Shown: piece by piece, positions 40,417-48,489 of the stretch
Position numbering within the stretch: position 1 is the stretch's first letter
Layout of the letters: every line of letters begins with the position of its first letter
NCBI GenBank assembly: GCA_041940425.1
Contig: JBGTSF010000003.1
Coordinates: 62,001-126,000, forward strand
Reading direction: 5' to 3'
Source: DATHTS01 sp041940425
GTDB taxonomy: Bacteria > Acidobacteriota > Blastocatellia > Pyrinomonadales > Pyrinomonadaceae
DNA: 64,000 nt
The notes under the pieces: generated by a model
Databases searched by the model: none
Told to the model about the DNA's origin: nothing
The model's input: the letters and a program-made list of their open reading frames with translations, nothing else
Made by a program: the position numbers and the translations under genes

Positions 40417-41370
40417 TTATTTTTTACTTTTTTGACTGTTTCTTTCCCAGAAAACGCCGTCCGAAAATCCCTGAATCGTTTTGTCGGTTTCGGCTAAAGC
40501 GAGACGTTTTTCCGCGAGCAGACAGTATTTTTCGTCGAGTTCGATGCCGCAAAACGCGCGGTTTAATTTTTTGGCGACGACCGAAGTCGTGCCGCTTCCC
40601 GCAAACGGGTCTAAAATCAAATCGTTTTCATTTGTCGAAGCCAAAATTATTTTCGCCAGAAGTTTTTCCGGTTTCTGCGTCGGATGGTCGGTGTTTTCAG
40701 GCATTGACCAGAACGGCACGGTCAGGTCGGTCCAGAGATTCGACGGATGCGTCAGGCGGAAATTTCCCGTTTTCGATTTATTCCAATCTTTGGGTTTTCC
40801 GTTTTCCGTGTAAGGCGCGAGAACTTTGCGTTTTGTTTTGACCGCTTCCGTGTTGAATGTGTATTCGTCGGAAACGGTGAAAAACCAGATGTCTTCCGAA
40901 GCGTTTTTCCAGTTCGCTTTTGCGCCGCGCCCTTTTTCGCGTTCCCATGTGATGCGGTTTTGCAGACGGAAATATTTCAAACCGATATTTTGAATCGCCG
41001 AAGACGAACGCCAGTCGCCGCAGATATAAACGGAAGCCGTCGGTTTTAAAAGCGGAACGCAATCATTCAGCCACGAATCGAGCCAGTTTTCATAATCTTC
41101 GAGCGAAGTTTGTTTGAAAACGCTTTCGCCGAAATTTTTTGTCAGGTTGTAAGGCGGATCGGCAAAAAGCAGGTCGAAAGATTTTTCGGGAAGAAGTTTG
41201 AGAATCTCGAAAGTGTCGCCGCAAACGGTTTTGTTTTTTATCGAATCAATGCCGGAAATTTCTTTTGTCGAAATCAAACGGGCGCGAAATTTTTCGATTT
41301 CGTTTTCTTTCAATTCTATCGTGCGGTTTCGCGGCGCACGCTTCTTTTCGTTTTTCGGCTGAAAAGTCAT
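40417..41370 (-). CDS. DNA methyltransferase, beta-type N6-adenine or N4-cytosine, orphan
   Basis: 317 residues. Catalytic motif IV DPPYNL lies near residue 70, before the target-recognition region, and the AdoMet motif I (LILDPFAGSGTTSVVAKKLN) comes near the C-terminus: the order IV-TRD-I of the beta class. HPTQKPEKLLAKII is the motif X region. A basic N-terminal extension (EKKRAPRNRTIELKENE) precedes the domain. No restriction endonuclease is adjacent, so it is probably a solitary regulatory or protective methylase. Starts 7 bp after the DUF421 gene. Target site unknown. Confidence 0.92.
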   Translation of the reverse strand: MTFQPKNEKKRAPRNRTIELKENEIEKFRARLISTKEISGIDSIKNKTVCGDTFEILKLLPEKSFDLLFADPPYNLTKNFGESVFKQTSLEDYENWLDSWLNDCVPLLKPTASVYICGDWRSSSAIQNIGLKYFRLQNRITWEREKGRGAKANWKNASEDIWFFTVSDEYTFNTEAVKTKRKVLAPYTENGKPKDWNKSKTGNFRLTHPSNLWTDLTVPFWSMPENTDHPTQKPEKLLAKIILASTNENDLILDPFAGSGTTSVVAKKLNRAFCGIELDEKYCLLAEKRLALAETDKTIQGFSDGVFWERNSQKSKK

Positions 41371-41377
41371 CGGAAAA

Positions 41378-41980
41378 TTAATGTTCGATTTTTATTTTTA
41401 CGGTCTGCACGTTTTCCTTTATATCAACTTCAACAATATGCGTATCACAACTTCGCGGGATAACCGTGATCGTTCCGTCGCGTTCGAGATAGGCGGACTT
41501 TACTTCTTCCGGTTTTTCAACGCCGCCTTTTTCCCTTAATGCCTGAAGAAGATCGTTTTTGCCGATCTTGCTTTCCTCCATCGCGTCTTCATCTATCTTG
41601 CCGTCTTCGATCAGTTTACGGGCTGAGTTTTTTACATATTCGCTGACTTTATCATTTTTATATGTAAAGGCGGCGATTATCCAATGAAGCGCGATCAGAA
41701 TGGATACGACGACGATCATATCAATTAGGCGGATCGCGCCCGTTATCGCGCGGCTCATGATCGAACCGACGACGAAACCGAGCAGAATATCGAACGTCGT
41801 AAAACCGCCCATAAAACGGCGTTTGGCGACGCGGATGAGAAACAGCGCGACGCCGTAAACGATGACCGTCCGCAGAGCGAGCTGCCAGATCGGGATCGGC
41901 GAACTGATCTCGCTTCCGCCGATCGCCCAGATAAAATCCTGCCACCAATCCTGAAACAAAAAGATTTCCAAATAAATCAT
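41378..41980 (-). CDS. DUF421 (YetF-like) membrane protein
   Basis: 200 residues with three membrane helices (about 32-51, 61-81, 87-105) followed by a cytoplasmic domain. The family signature GGFTTFDILLGFVVGSIMSRA and the C-terminal segment ARKLIEDGKIDEDAMEESKIGKNDLLQALREKG (within it KIGKNDLLQALREKG) match DUF421. The product is a membrane protein of unknown role, in other bacteria linked to spore or stress functions. Upstream gene of a two-gene unit with the methyltransferase. Confidence 0.9.
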   Translation of the reverse strand: MIYLEIFLFQDWWQDFIWAIGGSEISSPIPIWQLALRTVIVYGVALFLIRVAKRRFMGGFTTFDILLGFVVGSIMSRAITGAIRLIDMIVVVSILIALHWIIAAFTYKNDKVSEYVKNSARKLIEDGKIDEDAMEESKIGKNDLLQALREKGGVEKPEEVKSAYLERDGTITVIPRSCDTHIVEVDIKENVQTVKIKIEH

Positions 41981-42027
41981 TGTTTCACTATTTTAACAGT
42001 AAACTGTTAAATTACCCGACGGAAAAA

Positions 42028-43161
42028 TTAATCGGACAATAAAAGCATTGCGAGCAGGGCGGCGCGTTTCGGAATATCTTCGACAAAAATATATTCATTC
42101 AAAGTATGCGCGCCGTCGCCCGCTACGCCCAGACCGTCGAGAACGGGAACGCCTAACGCGCCGACAAAATTTCCGTCCGACGCGCCGCCGACCTGCGTTT
42201 CGCCGAGTTCGTAATCGAAGGAAGCGGCAATTGCTTTTGCTTTTTCAAAAAGTTTGACGACGGCTTCGGTGCGTTCCATCGGCGGGCGGTTTATCTCGCC
42301 GGTAATTTCGATCGAAACTTTTTCGTTGAACGGAACGATGTCTTTCAGCCCGCTTTCTACTCTTTCGGCTTCGCTTTGCGTCGTAAAACGCACATCAATC
42401 GAACATTCCGCGTATTCGGGAATGACGTTCGAGGTCGTGCCGCCGGAAACGGTGCAGACGTTGACGGTCGTGCCGCGACCGGATTCATTAAGCGAGTGAA
42501 CGTTTTGAATCTGCTTCGCAATTTCCAGAACGGCGGATGCACCTTTTTCCGGTTCGAGTCCGGCGTGCGCGGGAATGCCGTGCGTTTTCAATTTGAACAT
42601 TCCCGTTCCTTTTCTGCCCGTTTTTATTTTGCCGCTAGCCGACGGTTCGCAGACCAGACAAAACTCTGAGTTTCTCGCTTCGCGCTCGACGATCTCGCGT
42701 CCGGTCGGACTTCCGATCTCTTCATCGCACGACAAAAGAACATTTACCTGACGATTCGGAGTTAAATTTAATTCTTGAAAGGCGCGCAAAACTTCCAGGA
42801 TCAAAACGATATTTGCCTTCATATCGAACGAACCGCAACCGTAAAGCCGCCCATTTTCGATGCGCGTCGGATTCTGCCGTTTAGTTCCGCGCGGGTGAAC
42901 AGTGTCGGTATGTCCGAGTAAAAGAACAGGTTTTTTGTCTGACTCAAAAGCGCGAATTATTAAATGTTCGCCGAAATTTTCGGCTTCGATTTTTTCAATA
43001 GTAAAATCGTCCGAAATTTTTGCGAGTTCCGCTTCTATCCATCGAACGACGCGGCGGCTTCCTTCCGTGTCGTGCGAAGGCGATTCGATCTCGACAATCT
43101 CGGAAATTTTTTCGCAGATTTCCGTCTGTCTGTTTTGGAAATAATCCAATAATTGATTCAT
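42028..43161 (-). CDS. M20 family metallopeptidase (carboxypeptidase G2-like)
   Basis: 377 residues. Metal-site motifs are LLLGHTDTVHPRG (H, D), CGSFDMKANIVLILE (bridging D), LLSCDEEIGSPTGREI (catalytic EE), EPSASG and the last ligand in GDGAHTLNEYI. A dimerisation (lid) domain is inserted at ~175-285 (GIPAHAGLEPEKGASAVLEI). There is no signal peptide, so it is a cytoplasmic di-zinc hydrolase of N-acyl amino acids or small peptides. It starts 9 bp after the stop of the nuclease gene at 43171, the same transcript. Confidence 0.93.
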   Translation of the reverse strand: MNQLLDYFQNRQTEICEKISEIVEIESPSHDTEGSRRVVRWIEAELAKISDDFTIEKIEAENFGEHLIIRAFESDKKPVLLLGHTDTVHPRGTKRQNPTRIENGRLYGCGSFDMKANIVLILEVLRAFQELNLTPNRQVNVLLSCDEEIGSPTGREIVEREARNSEFCLVCEPSASGKIKTGRKGTGMFKLKTHGIPAHAGLEPEKGASAVLEIAKQIQNVHSLNESGRGTTVNVCTVSGGTTSNVIPEYAECSIDVRFTTQSEAERVESGLKDIVPFNEKVSIEITGEINRPPMERTEAVVKLFEKAKAIAASFDYELGETQVGGASDGNFVGALGVPVLDGLGVAGDGAHTLNEYIFVEDIPKRAALLAMLLLSD

Positions 43162-43170
43162 CGGGTAAAA

Positions 43171-44136
43171 TTATTTTTTGTCGGTTTGTCCGCCGAAAAT
43201 CTGTTCGAGCATCGCGCCCAGACGATAACCGGCGAGAGCCATCTGCTCTTCGGAAACTTCAAAAGCATTGCGGCGGTATTTTGCCGACGGAGTTTCATAG
43301 CGAATCAAATCCGAAGAAAAAACTTCGGTCATCGCCAGTTTAACGCCTTCCTGCTGCCACTGTCTGAAATTTCCGATTTCCAGACGATTCTGCATTTCGC
43401 CCTGCGGATATTTATTCATGATCGAATCGCCGAGCAGAGGAATATACTGGGTGTCAGACATATCTTTGCGCGGAACGATGCGACCGAGAATCGAATCCCA
43501 AAACCAGTGAAGATTTTCGCTTTTCTCGCGCGGCGTGTCTTTCGGCGTAAGTAGAAAAAGATTCCCGCCCTGATCGCCTTTCGGTTCGAGTTCGGTAATT
43601 CGTGCCGAAGTATGCAAAGGCTGATGAATGTCGCCGCCGAGATGCAGAATCCACGCCAGCGCGATGGCTTTTTCTTCGTCCGAAACCGCCGCGTTTTTCA
43701 ACGCCTTGTCGAATTCGGTAAGTTTTTCGACCGCTTTTCCGCCTTCTTCGTCCGGGTTCGGCACGATCTTTACCTGACCGTTTTCGGTCGTCCAGAAGGT
43801 GTCGTCGTAATGCCAGTTCGAGCGATGGTATTTTTCCATCCGCGCCTTGAATTTCCGGTCGCGCACGATGTCCGCCCAGGTCGAGGCGAGCATAAAAAGT
43901 TCGCGCCGTTTTATTTCCGCCGGACGCGAATCCTGCAAATAAAAGACGCTCAGATCGGCATCTTCCGGCGCGCTCATCAAAATATTAAACGCGCGTTCGC
44001 GCGCTTCGGGCGACATCTGCGACCAGGCGATGTAAGCGATCGTTTTATGTCCCGCATCGTCCCATGCTTTGACCGAAATAACGTTAAACAATAAAAAAAT
44101 TGTCAGTAAAATTAAAATTTTCTCTTTTTTTGGCAC
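43171..44136 (-). CDS. Secreted S1/P1-type nuclease
   Basis: 321 residues with a signal peptide (KILILLTIFLLFNVISVKA), after which the mature N-terminus is WDDAGHKTIAYIAW: in S1/P1 nucleases the N-terminal Trp itself ligates zinc. Other ligands appear in STWADIVRD, NWHYDD, ILHLGGDIHQPLHT, GDQGGNLF and NLHWFWDS. All trinuclear zinc-site motifs are intact. It degrades single-stranded DNA/RNA outside the cytoplasm, likely for nutrient scavenging with the 5'-nucleotidase at 13.6-15.1 kb. Followed by the M20 peptidase gene. Confidence 0.94.
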   Translation of the reverse strand: MPKKEKILILLTIFLLFNVISVKAWDDAGHKTIAYIAWSQMSPEARERAFNILMSAPEDADLSVFYLQDSRPAEIKRRELFMLASTWADIVRDRKFKARMEKYHRSNWHYDDTFWTTENGQVKIVPNPDEEGGKAVEKLTEFDKALKNAAVSDEEKAIALAWILHLGGDIHQPLHTSARITELEPKGDQGGNLFLLTPKDTPREKSENLHWFWDSILGRIVPRKDMSDTQYIPLLGDSIMNKYPQGEMQNRLEIGNFRQWQQEGVKLAMTEVFSSDLIRYETPSAKYRRNAFEVSEEQMALAGYRLGAMLEQIFGGQTDKK

Positions 44137-44168
44137 TATATTTGCTCCAGAAACAATCGTTGAAAATA

Positions 44169-44193
44169 TTCTAACGGAATTTACGCGTTAGAA
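44169..44193. promoter_or_regulatory. Dyad TTCTAACG-N9-CGTTAGAA
   Basis: 8-bp perfect arms in the divergent gap between the nuclease gene (start 44136, minus) and the small zinc-motif gene (44317, plus). It could be an operator serving both. No promoter hexamers are clear enough to name. Confidence 0.35.
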
Positions 44194-44316
44194 AAAGGAG
44201 AAATAATAAGGAAAAACCATTAATTTGGTGGTTTATAAGAAAAACGCAAAACTTTCCCCGAAAAAACGTCTGAAAATCGGACAAATTACATTAAAACAAT
44301 GTAAGGAGGAAGAAAA

Positions 44317-44574
44317 ATGCAAGGAATTTTAGAACAGAATCGGATCGCAGAACAAACAATCAACCGCACAATCGGTGCTTTTGGTGAAAAAATCGGCTTA
44401 ATCGGCAAACTTTTCGGCTGCTGGCATAAGAATCTGAGCCGACCTTTTACGAATAGAAAAGCTTCATATCGTGCATGCTTAAATTGCGGCGCGCGTAAGA
44501 AATTCGACACGAAAACGCTGGAAACCGTCGGTCCGTTCTATTATCCGCCGGAAGTAGCTTATTCTGAATACTAA
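44317..44574 (+). CDS. Small protein with paired-cysteine motif
   Basis: 85 residues with a strong ribosome site (AAGGAGGAAG). The middle GLIGKLFGCWHKNLSRPFTN followed by YRACLNCGARKKFD holds three cysteines and a histidine, which could bind one zinc. The end PFYYPPEVAY is aromatic. The phrase CWHKNLSRPFT...CLNCGAR looks conserved among acidobacterial small proteins as I recall, but no function is known. Followed by a terminator. Confidence 0.72.
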   Translation: MQGILEQNRIAEQTINRTIGAFGEKIGLIGKLFGCWHKNLSRPFTNRKASYRACLNCGARKKFDTKTLETVGPFYYPPEVAYSEY

Positions 44575-44620
44575 AATAAAGTTTTTCCTTTTTATTTTTC
44601 CTTCAAAGACAATCTTATAC

Positions 44621-44656
44621 AGCGCGGCAAAAGAAAATGCCGCGCTATTTTTTTTT
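44621..44656 (+). terminator. Intrinsic terminator overlapping the ALDH stop codon
   Basis: AGCGCGGCA (44621-44629) pairs with TGCCGCGCT (44638-44646), followed by A and nine T. It terminates the plus-strand small gene; the ALDH stop (44645-44647, minus strand) lies in its right arm. Confidence 0.92.
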
Positions 44657-46213
44657 CAATTCTTTAAGTCTTTTCAACAGCTTCGGCGTAAGTTTCATTG
44701 TTTGAAAAGCCGAACCGGAAGCGAAATATCTGGCAAAACCTTTGAAAGTTTCGATTGCATTTTTTCCATACGGAAACCACCACGCATCGGGCAGAATCGA
44801 GATTTTATTAACGTGAATGTGCTGCGGCTGAACGAGTTCCAGCAAACCTTCCAAACCGTGCGTTCTGCCGCGACCGGAATTTTTAAAGCCGCCCCACGGC
44901 GTTTGCCCGATGCCGTGCGTATATAAAACTTCGTTGACGCAGACGCTTCCGGCTTCGATCTGTTCGGCAACGCGCTTTCCTTTCTTTAAATCGCTAGTCC
45001 AGACGCTCGCCGTCAAACCGAATTCCGTATCGTTGGCAAGTTTTACCGCTTCGTCTTCAGTTTTAAAAACGGCGATTGGCAGAGTCGGACCGAAAGTTTC
45101 TTCGCGCATCGCCCGCATCGAATTGTCGGTTTTGGCAATAACGGTCGGCTCGAAAAATAAATCTTCCGATTTGCCTCCCGTGAGAATTTTCGCGCCCGAT
45201 CTTTCAAAATCCGCGACGTGATCTTTGACGATTTTTAACTGTCTTTCCGAACTCATCGCGCCGATATCTGTTTCGTCTTCACTGCCTTTACCCTGTTTTA
45301 ATTTTTTCGTTTTTTCAACAATTAAATTCGTGAGTTTTTCTTTCGCCGATTCTTCGACATAAAGTCTTTCGACTGACGAACAACTTTGTCCGGCGTTGCA
45401 GAACGCGCCCCAGACCGCGCCTTCGGCAGCGAGTTCGAGATTTGCATCGGCAAACACGATCATCGGGTCTTTGCCGCCGAGTTCCAATACAACCGAAGTT
45501 AAATTTTTCGCCGCGCTTTCGGCGATCTTCTTTCCGGTTGCCACGCTTCCCGTAAACATTATCTTATCCGGCGCGGATTCGACCAACGCCGCGCCCGTTT
45601 CGCCCGCGCCCGTTACGACCTGCACAATATTTTCAGGTGTTCCGGCTTTTTCAAAAATTTCGCCGATCTTCAAACCGATCAAAGGCGTGAGTTCCGAAGG
45701 TTTCAAAACGACCGTATTTCCAGCCATCAGAGCCATCGCCGTTTCGCCGAGCGGAATCGAAAACGGATAATTCCACGCCGGAATAATGCCGACCACTCCG
45801 AGCGGCTGATAGACGATCTTTGACGAACGCCCCAAAAGCCTGTAAAGCCCGATATTTATCTTGCGCGGGCGAAGAAGTTTTTCCGTATTCCGCGCAAAAT
45901 ACTGCATCAGATCGAGAACCGGCGCGATTTCCATCGAGAGAGCTTCGGCGACGGGTTTGCCCGATTCGTCGGAAATGAGCCGCGCGATCTCGTCCATTTC
46001 CGCCAGGATAATTTCGCGGGCTTTCATGACGAATTTTTTACGCTCGGCAAACGAAGTTTTTCGCCACGTTTGAAACGCTTTGCGGGAATTTTCGACCGCC
46101 GTTTTAACTTCTTCAGCCGATGTATTCGCCACTTTTCCGATCTCTTCGCCGGTCGCGGGATTATAGGAAAATATTTCATCCGGTTTGTTCTCGAATTTTA
46201 GAACCGCGCTCAT
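44645..46213 (-). CDS. Aldehyde dehydrogenase family protein
   Basis: 522 residues from the ATG at 46213 (GGAG upstream; ten extra in-frame codons further up are not ALDH-like). NAD(P)-dependent oxidation of an aldehyde to the acid. Catalytic glutamate in VVLELGGKDP, catalytic cysteine in NAGQSCSSVERLYV, cofactor motif FTGSVATGKKIAESAA and EETFGPTLPIAVF. The C-terminal ~50 residues (WWFPYGKNAIETFKGFARYF...) extend beyond the core and are amphipathic, as in membrane-associated long-chain aldehyde dehydrogenases. Substrate uncertain. Divergent from an Lrp/AsnC regulator that may control it. Confidence 0.92.
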   Translation of the reverse strand: MSAVLKFENKPDEIFSYNPATGEEIGKVANTSAEEVKTAVENSRKAFQTWRKTSFAERKKFVMKAREIILAEMDEIARLISDESGKPVAEALSMEIAPVLDLMQYFARNTEKLLRPRKINIGLYRLLGRSSKIVYQPLGVVGIIPAWNYPFSIPLGETAMALMAGNTVVLKPSELTPLIGLKIGEIFEKAGTPENIVQVVTGAGETGAALVESAPDKIMFTGSVATGKKIAESAAKNLTSVVLELGGKDPMIVFADANLELAAEGAVWGAFCNAGQSCSSVERLYVEESAKEKLTNLIVEKTKKLKQGKGSEDETDIGAMSSERQLKIVKDHVADFERSGAKILTGGKSEDLFFEPTVIAKTDNSMRAMREETFGPTLPIAVFKTEDEAVKLANDTEFGLTASVWTSDLKKGKRVAEQIEAGSVCVNEVLYTHGIGQTPWGGFKNSGRGRTHGLEGLLELVQPQHIHVNKISILPDAWWFPYGKNAIETFKGFARYFASGSAFQTMKLTPKLLKRLKELKKK

Positions 46214-46309
46214 AGTTTTTATTTCTCCGTTATTTGAGAACATAACACATTTGACATTCGTTATAAATATGCTTCGCTAAACAATTTCCAAAACCGAACA
46301 ATATTTCGC

Positions 46310-46342
46310 TTGACAAACTTTTGACAGATGATTATTCTGTCA
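46310..46342 (+). promoter_or_regulatory. Promoter and overlapping operator of the Lrp/AsnC gene
   Basis: TTGACA (46310-46315) and TATTCT (46333-46338) are 17 bp apart, a near-consensus promoter. The perfect dyad TGACAGA-N7-TCTGTCA (46322-46342) overlaps the -10 and is well placed for autorepression. Because transcription would begin near 46345, the start codon must be the ATG at 46360. Confidence 0.75.
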
Positions 46343-46359
46343 GTGGAGCTAATGAGAGA

Positions 46360-46860
46360 ATGATTGACGACATTGACAGACAAATACTGAACATTATTCA
46401 GCAAGACGCACGAATCGCCAATGCGGAGATCGCGCGGCAGGTCGGTCTTGCCGCATCCGCCGTTTTAGAGCGGATCAGAAAACTCGAAGAGCGCGGCGTT
46501 ATAAAAGGCTTTGAGACCAAGATAGATGCCGCTCAGGTCGAATTCGGTCTGACGGCGTTTGTCGCCGTCCGCACGCACGAATGCTGTTCGGAAACGGACA
46601 AATTCTTAGCGGCGATACCGGAAGTTTTGGAAGTTCACGACGTGGCGGGCGAGGATTCTTATTTTCTAAAGGTGCGCGTCAAAGATACGGAAGACCTGTC
46701 GCGTCTTTTGCGCGAGGAATTGAAAAACGTGCCGAATGTTGCCACGACCAAAACGACGGTCGTTTTGCAGACGATCAAGGAAACGACGGCTTTGCCGCTT
46801 GAAAAATTGGACGAAAATTTGCCTGCTGATAAAAAGGCGAAAGGCAAAAGACAGAAATAA
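46360..46860 (+). CDS. Lrp/AsnC family transcriptional regulator
   Basis: 166 residues. N-terminal winged HTH (DDIDRQILNIIQQDARIANA, then VGLAASAVLERIRKLEERGV) and C-terminal RAM ligand/oligomer domain (FGLTAFVAVRTHECCSETDK, VAGEDSYFLKVRVKDTEDL). The basic tail (DKKAKGKRQK) is an extension. Lrp-type octamers bind dyads such as that at 46322-46342. Upstream and divergent is the aldehyde dehydrogenase; downstream is a DMT exporter, both plausible targets. Ligand likely an amino acid (family knowledge). Confidence 0.94.
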   Translation: MIDDIDRQILNIIQQDARIANAEIARQVGLAASAVLERIRKLEERGVIKGFETKIDAAQVEFGLTAFVAVRTHECCSETDKFLAAIPEVLEVHDVAGEDSYFLKVRVKDTEDLSRLLREELKNVPNVATTKTTVVLQTIKETTALPLEKLDENLPADKKAKGKRQK

Positions 46861-46904
46861 AAATCAAGCAATATTGAATTTTAACGAGTCGGGGGAAGTT
46901 TTTT

Positions 46905-47918
46905 ATGGAAACGACGAGAGCGAATTTTTTTAATCGAAAGACGATCATATTACTGGCGGCGTTTGCCTCCGTTTATATTTTTTGGGGTTCGACCTATCTG
47001 GCGATCAAATACGCGATCGAAACTCTGCCGCCGTTTTTGATGGCGGGCGGGCGTTTTGTCCTCGCGGGCGGCATTTTATTTTTGATCGCGCGCTTTTTTT
47101 CCAAAGGATATGAAACGCCGAAGTTCGCGCATTGGAAGACGAGTTTCGTCGTCGGAACGCTTCTGCTTTTGGGCGGAAACGGCGGCGTGGTTTTTGCGGA
47201 AAAGTATATTTCGTCGAGTCTGGCGGCTCTGCTCGTCGCCACCGAACCGTTCTGGATCATTCTGCTGAGTTGGCTCTGGCTGAAAAAATCGCGCCCGACA
47301 TTGAAAACGGTCGCGGGAATTTTTCTCGGATTTTTCGGGGTGTGGCTTTTGATTCGCGGGCAGATGGAAGCTGCAACCGCGACCGATTCGATGCAGTTTT
47401 TCGCATCTCTGGCGATCATCGGCGCGGCGATGAGCTGGGCAATCGGTTCGCTTTATGGTCTGCGCGCGCCCGTTCCGAAATCTTCGGTTTTGACAGCCGG
47501 AATGCAGATGTTTTCGGGCGGTCTGGTTTTGCTTTTCGTCAGTTTTATTACGGGCGAAATGTTCCGCTTTAACATCGCCGAAGTTTCCAACGTTTCGTGG
47601 TTCGGCGTAATTTATCTGATAATTTTCGGCTCGCTCGTCGGATTTACGGCTTACAGTTGGCTTCTGAAAAACGCGCAACCGGCGATGGTTTCGACTTATG
47701 CTTATGTTAATCCGGTCATCGCCGTATTCTTAGGCTGGCTGATCGCCAGCGAATCTTTCACATCGCAGATGCTGTTTGGAGCAACGATCATTGTTGGTTC
47801 GGTCGCTTTGATCACGTCAAACAAAAACGACAAACCGAAAGAACCGGAAATGAATCTTGACGACAACATTCCGAACAGCGGAATGAGAAATTGCCGTCCG
47901 GTTTCGGCTTCAGCCTGA
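46905..47918 (+). CDS. EamA/DMT superfamily exporter
   Basis: 337 residues with ten predicted membrane helices in two EamA repeats (first from ~14 with VYIFWGSTYLAIKYAIETLP; second from ~165 with AAMSWAIGSLYGLRAPVPKS). It resembles YedA/RhaT-like metabolite exporters. It follows the Lrp/AsnC gene by 44 bp, an arrangement typical of amino-acid exporters under Lrp control. The last ~15 residues (NSGMRNCRPVSASA) are not family-like. The TGA is directly followed by a palindrome. Confidence 0.9.
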   Translation: METTRANFFNRKTIILLAAFASVYIFWGSTYLAIKYAIETLPPFLMAGGRFVLAGGILFLIARFFSKGYETPKFAHWKTSFVVGTLLLLGGNGGVVFAEKYISSSLAALLVATEPFWIILLSWLWLKKSRPTLKTVAGIFLGFFGVWLLIRGQMEAATATDSMQFFASLAIIGAAMSWAIGSLYGLRAPVPKSSVLTAGMQMFSGGLVLLFVSFITGEMFRFNIAEVSNVSWFGVIYLIIFGSLVGFTAYSWLLKNAQPAMVSTYAYVNPVIAVFLGWLIASESFTSQMLFGATIIVGSVALITSNKNDKPKEPEMNLDDNIPNSGMRNCRPVSASA

Positions 47919-47919
47919 C

Positions 47920-47987
47920 GCGAAAAATACGCGCAAAGCAAGTAATTTTTTTTGAATTTTTTTACGTTTGCTTTGCGCGTATTTCGC
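47920..47987. repeat. Palindromic terminator between convergent genes
   Basis: GCGAAAAATACGCGCAAAGC... (47920-47941) pairs with 47968-47987 except for two extra A; the 26-nt loop is T-rich. It follows the DMT exporter stop by 1 bp and precedes the convergent membrane-protein stop by 5 bp. Confidence 0.85.
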
Positions 47988-47991
47988 ATTT

Positions 47992-48477
47992 TTACCCGAT
48001 TTCGTTCTTTTCATTTACCAGACTGCGAATAACCAGAAACATCATCCACAACATAACGGCGGCGCAGGCGGCGTTCATTGTCGAGCGCAGCCAGATCGAG
48101 TCTAAAAGTCTTTCGATCAATTCGGGATTTTTGCCTTTGTCGAGTTCCATTTGAATAGGAAGCTGAACGGCGAAGGTCGAAATCCACGCGACGGCTTGAA
48201 AAAATATAAAAAGCCAGACGTGCCACGCGCGAATCGCCGCCGGACGCAGCCATAAAAGTAAAAATGAAAACACAAAACGCAAGATTAACGGCACGACTAA
48301 AAGAGCAACGATGCGCGGCGTAAAGACGGCGCGAAAGGCAACGAACTCGTTTTCGCCGACCGTCGGAAAAGTCTGATAGAGGACGTGATTGTCTATCACG
48401 CCCGCGCCGAGAGCGTAAAACGTCAAGGCAAACGTAATAATGAAAATGCCATACGTTTTGAAAACAGAATCTTTCAT
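47992..48477 (-). CDS. Four-helix membrane protein of unknown function
   Basis: 161 residues with helices at about 9-28, 52-75, 85-105 and 133-152. Charged or polar loops (NHVLYQTFPTVGENEFVAFR; QMELDKGKNPELIERLLD) include a conserved-looking short helix before the last membrane span. The pattern recalls DUF1772-like/small stress membrane proteins, but I cannot assign it. It starts 12 bp after the winged-helix/TPR regulator gene on the same strand, so it is co-transcribed with it. Confidence 0.75.
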   Translation of the reverse strand: MKDSVFKTYGIFIITFALTFYALGAGVIDNHVLYQTFPTVGENEFVAFRAVFTPRIVALLVVPLILRFVFSFLLLWLRPAAIRAWHVWLFIFFQAVAWISTFAVQLPIQMELDKGKNPELIERLLDSIWLRSTMNAACAAVMLWMMFLVIRSLVNEKNEIG

Positions 48478-48489
48478 TATTTTCCTACC

